Origin: BS750m-G62 sp964577175
GTDB lineage: Bacteria > Planctomycetota > Phycisphaerae > FEN-1346
Assembly: GCA_964577175.1 (NCBI GenBank)
Contig: CAZNYC010000064.1
Location: 1 to 21,990, forward strand
Direction: 5' to 3'
DNA: 21,990 nucleotides
The notes below the pieces were generated by a model. It ran no database searches. It saw nothing but the letters and a program-made list of their open reading frames with translations, and was not told the origin of the DNA. Positions 7,153-14,810 of this stretch are shown one piece after another (position 1 is the stretch's first letter; each line of letters opens with the position of its first letter). Made by a program: the position numbers and the translations under genes.

Positions 7153-7680
7153 TCAGGATCCGGTCAGGCCTCGGGCGGACGGGTTCGGCATCGGTTCGTC
7201 GAACGGGGCGGCGGGATTGGCCGACGGCCGGCCCCCGCTCGGCATCACCTGGATCAGCAGCCGCGTGCCCCAATCGTCCCAGATGCTGACGTGGCAGGAA
7301 TCGTTGCCCTTCTCGAACAGCAGCCGCTGCCGGCCGGCGATGAAGTTCTCCTCGATCATCTCCCAGCCCACGCGGGGCATGATTTCGCGGTAGAAGTTCG
7401 TCACCTGGCGGACGGTGGCGTCGCCCTTGTAATGGTGCTCGACGAACCGGAACCCGCGGGCCCGCCGTTCCTTCGAGCGGTCGTCGTTAAACGTGAACCC
7501 GGCCGGCACGGGGACGTCCGGCAGGCGGGGGTTGACGGCCGGGGCGGCGGTGGCCGCCCGGCCCCGTTCCTCGTTGCACCCGAGGGCCAGCACCATCAGG
7601 CCCAACAGCGCCAGCCCCGCCAGCACCGGGAGGCCGACGGCCGGCCGGATCAGACGGGCGATCCGCTGGAACGTCCTCAT
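7153..7680 (-). CDS. lipoprotein of unknown function
   Basis: This is a 175-residue protein. A basic start (MRTFQRIARLIR) leads to a hydrophobic segment and the lipobox LALGC with Cys35. The mature domain begins with a Pro-rich strand (PDVPVPAGFTF) and contains the pattern Y-K-G-x8-FY-x8-GW (HHYKGDATVRQVTNFYREIM, then PRVGW), followed by alternating strands ending in ISIWDD-like and LLIQVMP segments. I recognise this as a recurrent small alpha/beta lipoprotein domain of planctomycetes but cannot name a function. The ATG overlaps the stop of the PHP gene by four bases (ATGA), so the two are translationally coupled. Its own stop is two bases from the TPR gene. Confidence 0.85.
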   Translation of the reverse strand: MRTFQRIARLIRPAVGLPVLAGLALLGLMVLALGCNEERGRAATAAPAVNPRLPDVPVPAGFTFNDDRSKERRARGFRFVEHHYKGDATVRQVTNFYREIMPRVGWEMIEENFIAGRQRLLFEKGNDSCHVSIWDDWGTRLLIQVMPSGGRPSANPAAPFDEPMPNPSARGLTGS

Positions 7681-8342
7681 GACACGCCCTCCTGCTGAAT
7701 CGCACGGGCCACCAGGGTCTGGGCGGCGTCGAAGGCGGCGGCGATCTCGGCCGGGCCGAGACCCGCCCCCGCCAGCACCCGTTCGCCGTCGGCTCGCGGA
7801 CGCAGGTCCGACCCCGCGTGGGCATCGGACCCGAAGATCACCTGGGCTCCCGCTTCCCGCGCCACACGGGCCACGTGCCCGTTGGTGAGGCAGTGGCCCT
7901 TGCGGCCGGAGATTTCGAGCAGCACGCCGCAATCCGCCGCCAGGCGGGCGTCGGCCTCCGTGATGGCTCCCGGATGGGCCAGGATATCGCACCCCGCCTC
8001 GATGGCGGCGCGGTTCGTCCCCTCGATGACCGGCTCGGCCGGCGTCTCGCCGTGGACCACCACGATCCTGGCCCCCAGGGCCCGGCACCGCTCGACACAC
8101 CGCCCGATGTGCACCGGCCGGCAGTGCGTCACCTCCGCCCCCGGCAGCACCTGCATCGCCATGACGGGGTTGAGGTCTTCGGCCGTCCGGACGAGCAGCG
8201 GCACGACGTGGTCCACGACGGCCGTGTCCACGTGGTCGGCAAAGCCGAGGACGCGGTACCCGCAGACCTCGGCCCGGCGGGCCAGTTCCGTCGGAATCAG
8301 GTGCCCGTCCGAGAGCAGCGTGTGCGTGTGCAGGTCGATCAT
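7677..8342 (-). CDS. PHP-domain phosphoesterase (histidinol-phosphatase-like)
   Basis: The 221-residue protein is a single PHP domain. Metal-binding motifs appear in order: HTHT (5-8), ADHVD (about 36-40), a Glu in LPGAEV, VVVHGE, ILAHPG and IFGSDAH near the C-terminus. PHP enzymes hydrolyse phosphoesters with a di- or trinuclear metal centre; members include histidinol phosphatase, nucleoside 3',5'-bisphosphate phosphatases and polymerase exonuclease domains. The small size and lack of extra domains fit the HisK-like or YcdX-like group, with substrate unknown. It is the first gene of an operon with a lipoprotein and a TPR membrane protein; that context does not support a histidine-pathway role. 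Confidence 0.9.
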   Translation of the reverse strand: MIDLHTHTLLSDGHLIPTELARRAEVCGYRVLGFADHVDTAVVDHVVPLLVRTAEDLNPVMAMQVLPGAEVTHCRPVHIGRCVERCRALGARIVVVHGETPAEPVIEGTNRAAIEAGCDILAHPGAITEADARLAADCGVLLEISGRKGHCLTNGHVARVAREAGAQVIFGSDAHAGSDLRPRADGERVLAGAGLGPAEIAAAFDAAQTLVARAIQQEGVS

Positions 8343-8423
8343 AGAGCCTCAGCGCGGCCACCGCCCCGCAAAGCGGGTCCGAGACGACGTTCCGGTTGCG
8401 CACATCCCCCTTCGTAACACGCA

Positions 8424-8452
8424 ACTCTATTCGCTCGCGGCGGCGGGGTCAA
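8424..8452 (-). promoter_or_regulatory. sigma-70-type promoter for the PHP-lipoprotein-TPR operon
   Basis: On the minus strand TTGACC (8452-8447), a 17-bp spacer and TAGAGT (8429-8424) lie about 80 bp before the PHP start. The -35 matches the consensus at five of six bases. The remainder of the gap up to 8581 is a low-complexity tract of GGCAACAGG/GCGAACAGCAA-like repeats followed by a palindromic GAGCGAAGCGAGG segment. Confidence 0.55.
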
Positions 8453-8581
8453 GGCTTTAACGACAGGCACTGGGCAATCGGGATTAGGGATTCGGCGAAC
8501 AGCAAGGCAACAGGGAACGGGCAACAGGCGAACAGCAAACGACAAACGCCCGGTCTTGAGCGAAGCGAGGGGCCGGGACCG

Positions 8582-10714
8582 CTACAGGTCGGCCTTCACC
8601 GTGCTCCCCGCCGTCGGCCCGTCGGGGAGGGCGATGCGCCTCTCGCCGATGCGTTTGGCGGAACGTCCCGTACGGACGGCGGCCGGCAGCGACCACGCGA
8701 CGGTCACCGCCTTGCGCTTGTGCGTCGGGTCGGCGACATACAGGTGCGGCTCGTCGGAGGCCGCCTCGAGCAGGACGAGGCACGGGACGTCGACGGCCAG
8801 GGTGCCGCCGTCGCCCCACGCCAGGCGTCCCGGCTCGAAGAACGCCGCCAGCACCAGCCCGCCCTCCCCGGCCGCCACGGCCTGGACGGCCGCGGTCCGC
8901 GCGATGACCTTGGCGGGCGGCGCCTTTGCGGCCCCGGCCATCGCCTTCGCCGCGATGCCGGGCAGCACCGTGTACGCGTACGTCGCCTCCTTCGGCTTCG
9001 TGCCGTGGTCGATGGCCAGGCTGAAGACGTCGCGCGATACCGTCTTGTCGCTATACCGATGATGGACGCGGTGCCAGTCGCCGGTCCGCGTCTCGGCCGT
9101 CACCGCGAGGCGGTCGCCCCTGCGGATGACGTACCCCACGCCGTCGTGCCAGACCCAGGCGGGCCCGTCGAGGGTCGCCCGGCCCTTCTTCTCGATGACG
9201 CGGTTGCCCCCGGCACCCGAGACGGCCACAGGTCCGCGCAGGGCGCACTGGTTGACGCCGGTCGCCACGGGCACATCCTCGTCACACGTGATGCCGGCAC
9301 CCAGGCAGACGACGGCCCCGTCGAGGAAACACCAGGTCTTCCGGGCCCGCAGGCCGCCGCGGCGGTACACCATGGCCGAGAGGCCCCGCCGGCCGTCGCC
9401 CACGCCGCCGACGAAATCGCTCTTGCCGCGGCAGCGTTTGCCGCCCGGCACGAGCGACGCATCGCCCTGCCGGCAGGTGGTGCCGGGCAGACGCCGCCAG
9501 TTCCACACGGGGAAGAGGTCGGCATACTCGTCGCCGCGGCGGAGGACATACAGGACGCCGTCGCCCAGGTGCAGGCCGCGCATGTTCTCGGAGTTGCACG
9601 TCTCGGCCCCGATGACGCGCGTGGACGACATCTTGACGGAGGCGTACCAGTCGGGCCGGCGATGGATGGCGACGTCGGACCGCCAGAAGTGCTTGTGCCC
9701 GACGAGCGTGTTCGGCGAACCGTCGGAGCACGCCGCCAAGGTCCGCTTGCAGTCGTCGGCGGCGGAGGGGTCCAGCCGCGCCAGGCCCGCGAGGCACCGC
9801 AGCACCGCCCGGCCTTTGGAGGCTTGGGCGCCGCGGAAGATCTGCCGGCCGCACCCGCTCACGTCCATCCGGCCGCTGAAGACGGTCCACGCCAGGCCCT
9901 CCAGGACGTACCGCCGGAGGACCTCGAGCCGCTCATCTTCCAGCGCCGGCGCCGTGCCGCGCAGCATCGTCGCCCACTCGATGGCGTCGCCGGCGAACGA
10001 GAGGCCGTAGTTGCCCCACTGCTGCTGGGGACCGTGCTGGTGGAACGAGAAGTCCGGCTGGATGCCCTCGGCCGTCGTGACGCGGAGTTCGCTGAAGATG
10101 GCGTCGCGGGCCTTCCGCACGAGGGCGGGGTCCTCGGCGAGCAGACCCTTCACCAGCGCGATGCCCGCGCACCAGACCTTGTTCTGCCCCGTCATGCCCA
10201 TCTTGCTGCGGGCGAGGACCTGCTCGCGGACGCGGCCGGCGAGGTCCTCGGGCACGGCGTCGCCCATCAGGAGGAGCGCCGGCGCGACGGCCTTCGGCAC
10301 GCCGATACGCGTGTACCACCAGTTCGAGTTCCGGTAGTCTTTCTCAATCCAGTGGCGGAGGGCACGGACGACGGCGTCGCGGACCTCGGGGCTCCCCTGG
10401 AGCGGGTGGCCGGGCTTGGCGTACGCCTGGGCGAGGTCCCGCACGCGGTACATGTGCCGGGCGGTGGCCCAGCCGCCGCGCGTCCGGTCGGCGTAATCGA
10501 CGCCCGGCCAGGTGCCGTCGTCGCGCAGCCGCGCGATCATCTGTTTGACGGTTTGGGCCGACGGGGCGCCGGCGGCGTAGTGCGCGACGACCTGGGCGCG
10601 GACCTTGGCCAGGTCGTCGTCAAACGGCCCGGCGGTCGCGGCCGGCGCGGGCGCGAGCGCAGCCAGGGCGAGGATGACGAACGCGGTGCGGCGGGCGGGG
10701 CGGCGGGGCGGCAC
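8582..10714 (-). CDS. secreted polysaccharide lyase family 8 (chondroitin/hyaluronate/xanthan lyase-like)
   Basis: About 710 residues with a signal peptide (basic RRPARR, hydrophobic AFVILALAALAPAPA, cut near ATAG). The N-terminal half is an (alpha/alpha) toroid with PL8 active-site motifs: GQNKVW (Asn178), SFHQHG (His227), GNYG (Tyr236), SGRMDVSGCGRQ and CNSENMRG. The C-terminal half is beta-sandwich-like. PL8 enzymes cleave uronic-acid polysaccharides by beta-elimination; known substrates are chondroitin, hyaluronan and xanthan. The specificity here is unknown. GTG at 10714 is preferred because GGAG lies nine bases upstream; a GTG at 10729 would overlap the previous gene by 13 bases. It is co-oriented and nearly contiguous with a TAT-exported TIM-barrel protein, suggesting joint action on a sugar polymer. 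Confidence 0.88.
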   Translation of the reverse strand: MPPRRPARRTAFVILALAALAPAPAATAGPFDDDLAKVRAQVVAHYAAGAPSAQTVKQMIARLRDDGTWPGVDYADRTRGGWATARHMYRVRDLAQAYAKPGHPLQGSPEVRDAVVRALRHWIEKDYRNSNWWYTRIGVPKAVAPALLLMGDAVPEDLAGRVREQVLARSKMGMTGQNKVWCAGIALVKGLLAEDPALVRKARDAIFSELRVTTAEGIQPDFSFHQHGPQQQWGNYGLSFAGDAIEWATMLRGTAPALEDERLEVLRRYVLEGLAWTVFSGRMDVSGCGRQIFRGAQASKGRAVLRCLAGLARLDPSAADDCKRTLAACSDGSPNTLVGHKHFWRSDVAIHRRPDWYASVKMSSTRVIGAETCNSENMRGLHLGDGVLYVLRRGDEYADLFPVWNWRRLPGTTCRQGDASLVPGGKRCRGKSDFVGGVGDGRRGLSAMVYRRGGLRARKTWCFLDGAVVCLGAGITCDEDVPVATGVNQCALRGPVAVSGAGGNRVIEKKGRATLDGPAWVWHDGVGYVIRRGDRLAVTAETRTGDWHRVHHRYSDKTVSRDVFSLAIDHGTKPKEATYAYTVLPGIAAKAMAGAAKAPPAKVIARTAAVQAVAAGEGGLVLAAFFEPGRLAWGDGGTLAVDVPCLVLLEAASDEPHLYVADPTHKRKAVTVAWSLPAAVRTGRSAKRIGERRIALPDGPTAGSTVKADL

Positions 10715-10716
10715 GG

Positions 10717-11793
10717 TCAGGCACTCCACGGGCGTTTACGGTTCCGGGCGCCCGCGATCGCCTTGCGGGCGATGCGGGCGTCCTCGTCCAACTGGAAATC
10801 GAAAAAGCCGAGGCAGATGAAGTCCGCCCCGCTCTCGAAGGCGTACGTGATGCCGTCCTTCGGCGGGATCGCCCCCGCCGCCAGCACCTTGTAGGCCATC
10901 CACGGCACGTCCACCTCCTGCATGAATTCGACCGTTTCCTCGTGGTTGTGGCAGAACATGTTGTCGTGATACCGGTCGTGGTGAGGCGATTCCTTCTCGT
11001 ACATCTCCATGAATCGCCTGTTCTCCTTCGGGTGGGCCGACCAGTACCGGTCGTGATGGAGCGTGAGCATGTAGAAATCGGGCTTCAGGCCTTCCTCGAC
11101 GCAGAAGCGGATGGGCTCCAGCCGATGGGCGGCCACGCCGGCCGGCACGCCGGCGTCGCGGATCATCTGAAACGCCTTGAGGATGTTCCCGGGCTTCTTG
11201 TTGGCGTACCAGATATCGCTGGCCCCGCCCCAGACGTAGGCGGCGGCCGCGCCGAGATCCAGGTGCCGCTGGAGCCGCTCGTCGAATTTATCGATATCGG
11301 TAGTGATGACGTCGGCGATCCACTTCATCCGGCCGCCCCACGCGTCCCAGTACCGCTTAAGGCCCGGGAACCGCCGGAAGTTGTGGTCCTTCAGCACGAT
11401 GCTGTTGATGCCGAGTTCCTCGCACTTCTTCAGGGTCATGAGGACCCGGGCCTCGGTGTTGTAGCGCGAGGCCAGGGCCGTCACGTAGTCCAGGTCCCGC
11501 GCGTGCATGTTCATGCTGATGAGGTTGCTGCCGCAGACGATCCGGCCGAGCCGGAGGTCGCCGATCTTGCCGGCCGGCATCTCCTTCTGTTTGGCCTTCG
11601 CTTCGGGGGCATCCAGGTTCAGGGCCTTCAGACGGGCGTATTCCTTGCGGTCGCGGTCCGTGACCAGGGCAGCGCCGTCGGCTTCCGCTACCTCGTCACG
11701 ACCGCGTGCGGCGGAGGCAGCCCCGGCGGCCGTCCCCGCAAGCGGCAGGGCCCCGAGGGTCCCGAGCATCTTCCGTCGGCTGATGGGTGCCAT
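10717..11793 (-). CDS. TAT-exported aldo/keto reductase-like TIM-barrel protein
   Basis: The 358-residue protein begins MAPISRRKMLGTLGALPLAG, a twin-arginine signal (SRRKML) followed by a modest hydrophobic stretch. From residue 75 (GKIGDLRLGRIVCGSNLIS) the sequence follows the barrel pattern of aldo/keto reductase-like proteins (YNTEARVLMTLKKCEELGIN), but the usual catalytic tetrad (Asp-Tyr-Lys-His) is not obvious. A His-rich segment (SPHHDRYHDNMFCHNHEE) is unusual. It may be a divergent oxidoreductase or a barrel enzyme exported folded with cofactor. The stop lies two bases from the preferred start of the PL8 gene, so the two form an operon with a good promoter upstream. Confidence 0.82.
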   Translation of the reverse strand: MAPISRRKMLGTLGALPLAGTAAGAASAARGRDEVAEADGAALVTDRDRKEYARLKALNLDAPEAKAKQKEMPAGKIGDLRLGRIVCGSNLISMNMHARDLDYVTALASRYNTEARVLMTLKKCEELGINSIVLKDHNFRRFPGLKRYWDAWGGRMKWIADVITTDIDKFDERLQRHLDLGAAAAYVWGGASDIWYANKKPGNILKAFQMIRDAGVPAGVAAHRLEPIRFCVEEGLKPDFYMLTLHHDRYWSAHPKENRRFMEMYEKESPHHDRYHDNMFCHNHEETVEFMQEVDVPWMAYKVLAAGAIPPKDGITYAFESGADFICLGFFDFQLDEDARIARKAIAGARNRKRPWSA

Positions 11794-11829
11794 GGCCCGT
11801 CTCCCGCGGCAGGTTCGTGGTCCGGTTCC

Positions 11830-11857
11830 ATTATGCGCGCGCCCGGCGCGGGGTCAA
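11830..11857 (-). promoter_or_regulatory. sigma-70-type promoter for the aldo/keto reductase-PL8 operon
   Basis: On the minus strand TTGACC (11857-11852), a 16-bp spacer and CATAAT (11835-11830) lie about 37 bp before the ATG. Both hexamers match the consensus at five of six bases, making it one of the strongest promoters in the window. Confidence 0.6.
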
Positions 11858-11890
11858 GGCGGCGTTTGCGGCGAAAATGAACGACGCTAA

Positions 11891-11958
11891 GCGCGGCGGG
11901 CCTCCGTACCCACCGCGCTTGGGGTCCCGCGCGCGGCGGGTGCGGAGACCCGCCGCGC
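11891..11958. repeat. GC-rich hairpin repeat (family A), copy 3
   Basis: The left hairpin is GCGCGGCGGG...CCCACCGCGC (11891-11918, one mismatch). The right hairpin is GCGCGGCGGGT / ACCCGCCGCGC with loop GCGGAG (11931-11958), identical to the right hairpin of copy 1. It lies 19 bp past the stop of the PQQ-like gene and could serve as its transcript end. Confidence 0.75.
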
Positions 11959-11977
11959 GGGACGTCGCATCGTCGTG

Positions 11978-13321
11978 CTACTCCTCGATGCGGTACAGGT
12001 GCGTCTTCGTCCGCAGAAAGAGGGCCCCGTCCGCCACCACCGGCGAGGCCATGAACCCGTCGTCCAGGCGGTTGGTCGCCAGGACGCGGGCCTCGCGGCC
12101 GGCGGCCATCACCGTCGCCGTCCCCTGCCTGCTGAAGAAATACAGCCGCCCGCCCGCCAGGATGGGCGAGGCCGCATAGTTACCGCTGATCCGCTCGCGC
12201 CACACGCGCTCGCCGGTCGCCGCCGCCAGGCACGTGACCGCCCCGCCGTCGCTCACCATGTAGAGGAGCCCATCGGCGAGGATCGGCGAAGCCGTCAGCG
12301 GTACGTCGTCCTCGTAGGTCCACGCGACGTGCGTGTCGGTCACGTCGCCGGTGCCGTCGAGACGGATCGCGTACAGTCGTGCGTGCCCGTGGCCGGTGCA
12401 GACGTAGACGCGCTCGCCGTCGGCGACGGGCATCGGGGCGCTGGAGTGGCCCGGATGGCACACCCGCCACAGTTCCTTGCCGGTGCGGGGGTCGTAGGCG
12501 TAGGCGGCCTTGGCGCCGAGACTGATCATCTGCGTCCGTCCCGCCGCCCGGACGACGAGCGGCGTGCAGAACGCCTTGCGGAAATCGCCCTCGCGGATCG
12601 GCTGCCCGTCCGGGCCCAGGTCGTCCCACTCGACGGACCGGTCCGTCCGCCAGACGGTGCGGCCGGTCCGTTTGTCCAGGGCCGTCACGTACTGCACGTC
12701 CACGCCGTCCATGCTCAGGATGAGGAGGTCCTCGAAAAGGATGGGCGAGGACGCCGGCCCCCGGTAGTGCCGGCACGGCAGGTCCCGCCGCTGCCACAGG
12801 GTCTTGCCGGTGGCGGCGTCGAGGCACGCCGTCCCGTAACTGCCGAAGTGGACGTACACTCGCCCCGCTTCGATGACGGGCGACGGCGAGGCGTAGGAGT
12901 TCACGCGGTTGCCCAGCGGTTCCGGGGCCATCTCGCGGAAAATCCGCCGGTTGAAGAAGACGCGGCCGGTGGCGGCGTCGACGCCGACGGCGAAGAACGC
13001 GCGGCCGTCCGGCGTGGCGGTGGTAAGCCAGACGCGGCCGTCCAGGACGACCGGCGTGGACCAGCCGCGGTACGGGATGGGCGTCTTCCACGCCACGTTC
13101 TGCGACTCGCTCCACTCCAGCGGCAGGCCGGCGGATTCGGACGAGCCGGGCGGCGCCGCGTGGCCGTTGCCCCACGGTCCGCGGAACGCGGGCCAGCCCC
13201 GGGCGGCGGGGGACGCGGCGAGGGCGGAGGCGACGCAAACGGTCAGCGCGAGCGCAACGACCGCCGCCGGAACCAAAGCGGCACGGAATGAGCGACAGGC
13301 CTGGCATAACACATTCGACAT
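11978..13321 (-). CDS. secreted PQQ-like beta-propeller repeat protein
   Basis: Starting at the ATG at 13319-13321 the protein has 447 residues, with a signal peptide ending about ALAASPAARG. It then contains WPAFRGPWGNGHA, the entry motif of planctomycete PQQ-like propellers. Blade repeats with A-x-T/R-G-x2-W/F follow: DAATGRVFFNRR, DAATGKTLWQRR, DKRTGRTVWRT, DPRTGKELWRV, AAATGERVWRE. This matches BamB/quinoprotein-dehydrogenase-type propellers without evident PQQ-binding or cytochrome domains, so enzymatic activity is unlikely. It is probably a periplasmic scaffold or binding protein. AAGGGAA lies about ten bases before the chosen ATG; a longer frame to 13456 reads into repeat DNA and is rejected. 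It is transcribed from within or near the repeats at 13411. Confidence 0.88.
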   Translation of the reverse strand: MSNVLCQACRSFRAALVPAAVVALALTVCVASALAASPAARGWPAFRGPWGNGHAAPPGSSESAGLPLEWSESQNVAWKTPIPYRGWSTPVVLDGRVWLTTATPDGRAFFAVGVDAATGRVFFNRRIFREMAPEPLGNRVNSYASPSPVIEAGRVYVHFGSYGTACLDAATGKTLWQRRDLPCRHYRGPASSPILFEDLLILSMDGVDVQYVTALDKRTGRTVWRTDRSVEWDDLGPDGQPIREGDFRKAFCTPLVVRAAGRTQMISLGAKAAYAYDPRTGKELWRVCHPGHSSAPMPVADGERVYVCTGHGHARLYAIRLDGTGDVTDTHVAWTYEDDVPLTASPILADGLLYMVSDGGAVTCLAAATGERVWRERISGNYAASPILAGGRLYFFSRQGTATVMAAGREARVLATNRLDDGFMASPVVADGALFLRTKTHLYRIEE

Positions 13322-13410
13322 CGGGCGATTCCCTTCGACGGAGGTTCGTTTAGAGGAACCCGCCGGCCGGGGCCGTGTTCCGGCGAACTCCGGGCGAAGA
13401 CCGACGCGGG

Positions 13411-13737
13411 GTGCCACGGTTTGCTTGTCAAACCGTGTTCTCCAATCGGGGGGCACGGATTGGCCAACTCGAGCGCGGCGGGTCTGGAGTACCTGCCGCG
13501 CAGCCCTGAGAAAGCCGTTTCGCGCTTCGATAACCCAGGTGCCACGGTTTGCTTGTCAAACCGTGTTCTCCAATCGGGGGGCACGGATTGGCCAACTCGA
13601 GCGCGGCGGGTCTGGAGTACCTGCCGCGCAGCCCTGAGAAAGCCGTTTCGCGCTTCGATAACCCAGGTGCCACGGTTTGCTTGTCAAACCGTGTTCTCCA
13701 ATCGGGGGCACGGATTGGCAAGCAATCCGTGGCACCC
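13411..13737. repeat. exact 128-bp tandem duplication plus partial third copy, built from hairpin families A and B
   Basis: Units at 13411-13538 and 13539-13666 look identical base for base; a third starts at 13667 and diverges after about 50 bp. Each unit joins a family-B hairpin (CACGGTTTG-CTTGT-CAAACCGTG) to half of the CACGGATTG hairpin, then to a family-A palindrome. The third copy has the complete B pair: hairpins at 13671-13693 and 13709-13731 inside outer arms GGTGCCACGG/CCGTGGCACC (13666-13675 and 13728-13737). The whole gap 13322-13817 has no gene; it lies between divergently transcribed genes. Confidence 0.85.
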
Positions 13738-13751
13738 GGCGCCCCGAAGCC

Positions 13752-13779
13752 TTGTCCCCCAGCCTGGAGCCGTTATAAT
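13752..13779 (+). promoter_or_regulatory. sigma-70-type promoter for the SGNH hydrolase gene
   Basis: TTGTCC (13752-13757), a 16-bp spacer and a perfect TATAAT (13774-13779) lie about 39 bp before the ATG at 13818. It begins 14 bp past the end of the repeat array. Confidence 0.6.
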
Positions 13780-13817
13780 CGACCCGTGGACGATTCGAAA
13801 AGAAGAAGCCCTGCGTA

Positions 13818-14690
13818 ATGCGTCATTGCCCGCTCTGCCCCACCGCCCTGCTCGTCTGCCTGTGCCTCGCCGCGGCGGCCGGCGCCGACATGATGGCCGA
13901 CTCGCCCGTCACGTTCCCCGAAAAGGGAGCCCTGCCCTCGAAGTTCCCGCCCGACCGGCACTCCAAGGACCGCGAGCGGCCCGAGGAAGGGTATTACATT
14001 TTCGGCACGCCGGAACGGTCGCTCGAACAGATCGCGAAGATCCGGGCGGCGATGCCGGACGGCGACCTCGGCCCCGTCCCGCAGGACTGGACGCACCTGG
14101 CCCGCACCCGCCGCATCCTGACCGAAGGCGGCCGTCTGCACGTCCTCGGCCTCGGCGACAGTCTCGTCAACGACATCATGCGGTCGGCGTGGCTGGCGAA
14201 ACTCGACGAGGCGTACCCGAAGGCCGACGTGCGCGGCACGGTGTACGTGCGCGGCGGTGGCGGATGCCACCATTACAAGGAGCAGGACCGCGTCGCGAAA
14301 CACGTGGTACCGCGGAAGCCGGACCTCGTGCTGATCGGCGGCATCAGCCAGAAGGACATCGCGAGCATCCGCGAGGTCATCCACCAGATCCGGGCCGCCC
14401 TGCCGAAGACGGAGTTCCTCCTGGCCACGGGCGTCTTCGGCACGGCCGACCCGCGCTCCGACGAGGAACTCGCCAAAGCGAAGCACTCCGGAACGGGCGA
14501 GTACGGCCCGAAACTGAAGCAACTGGCGGCCGAGGAGGAGTGTGCGTACCTCGATATGACCACCCCGTGGGCCCGGTACATCCGGTCCGCGGGCGTGCAC
14601 CCGCACCGGTTCTATCGCGACCGCGTCCACGCCAACGCGATGGGCGAACAGATCCTCTCGAAGATCCTGATGGCGTTTTTCAAGCCGTGA
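13818..14690 (+). CDS. exported SGNH/GDSL-type hydrolase
   Basis: The 290-residue protein has a signal peptide (MRHCPLCPTALLVCLCLAAAAG). The SGNH hydrolase blocks are present: block I GLGDSLVND (111-119, nucleophile Ser115), an oxyanion Gly in RGGGG (145-149), block III as IGGISQKD (where the usual Asn of GxND is replaced by Ser), and block V DRVH (Asp268, His271). These enzymes deacylate esters; exported bacterial members often deacetylate polysaccharides or act on lipids. The protein is followed by another exported hydrolase 120 bp downstream. A weak AGAAGAAG purine run precedes the ATG. The block III change means activity should not be assumed. Confidence 0.87.
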   Translation: MRHCPLCPTALLVCLCLAAAAGADMMADSPVTFPEKGALPSKFPPDRHSKDRERPEEGYYIFGTPERSLEQIAKIRAAMPDGDLGPVPQDWTHLARTRRILTEGGRLHVLGLGDSLVNDIMRSAWLAKLDEAYPKADVRGTVYVRGGGGCHHYKEQDRVAKHVVPRKPDLVLIGGISQKDIASIREVIHQIRAALPKTEFLLATGVFGTADPRSDEELAKAKHSGTGEYGPKLKQLAAEEECAYLDMTTPWARYIRSAGVHPHRFYRDRVHANAMGEQILSKILMAFFKP

Positions 14691-14711
14691 CACGGCGTGC
14701 CGTGCGGAGAC

Positions 14712-14777
14712 GTCATTCTGAGGCCCCGCCGGCGAGGCCTCAGAATGACAGCATGAACCGCCGGGCAAGCCCGGCGG
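14712..14777. terminator. two stem-loops between the SGNH and alpha/beta hydrolase genes
   Basis: The first is a perfect 14-bp stem GTCATTCTGAGGCC/GGCCTCAGAATGAC with a ten-base loop (14712-14725, 14736-14749). The second is CCGCCGGG/CCCGGCGG with loop CAAG (14758-14777). Neither has a T tract. The first belongs to the dispersed GTCATTC-type palindrome family also seen at 17401 and 20427. The position suggests 3'-end formation or attenuation; function is inferred. Confidence 0.45.
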
Positions 14778-14810
14778 CTGAATGTGCCTGACACGACGGA
14801 GGGTTCAACC

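Noticed and set aside
7677..8342. Histidine-biosynthesis role for the PHP protein
   Set aside because: The domain permits histidinol phosphatase, but no his gene is nearby and the operon partners are envelope proteins.
8396..10894. Plus-strand open frame of 832 codons
   Set aside because: Antisense to the PL8 lyase, whose catalytic motifs are clear on the other strand.
13411..13737. CRISPR array
   Set aside because: Repeat units are 128 bp, contiguous and identical throughout, with no variable spacers and no cas genes.
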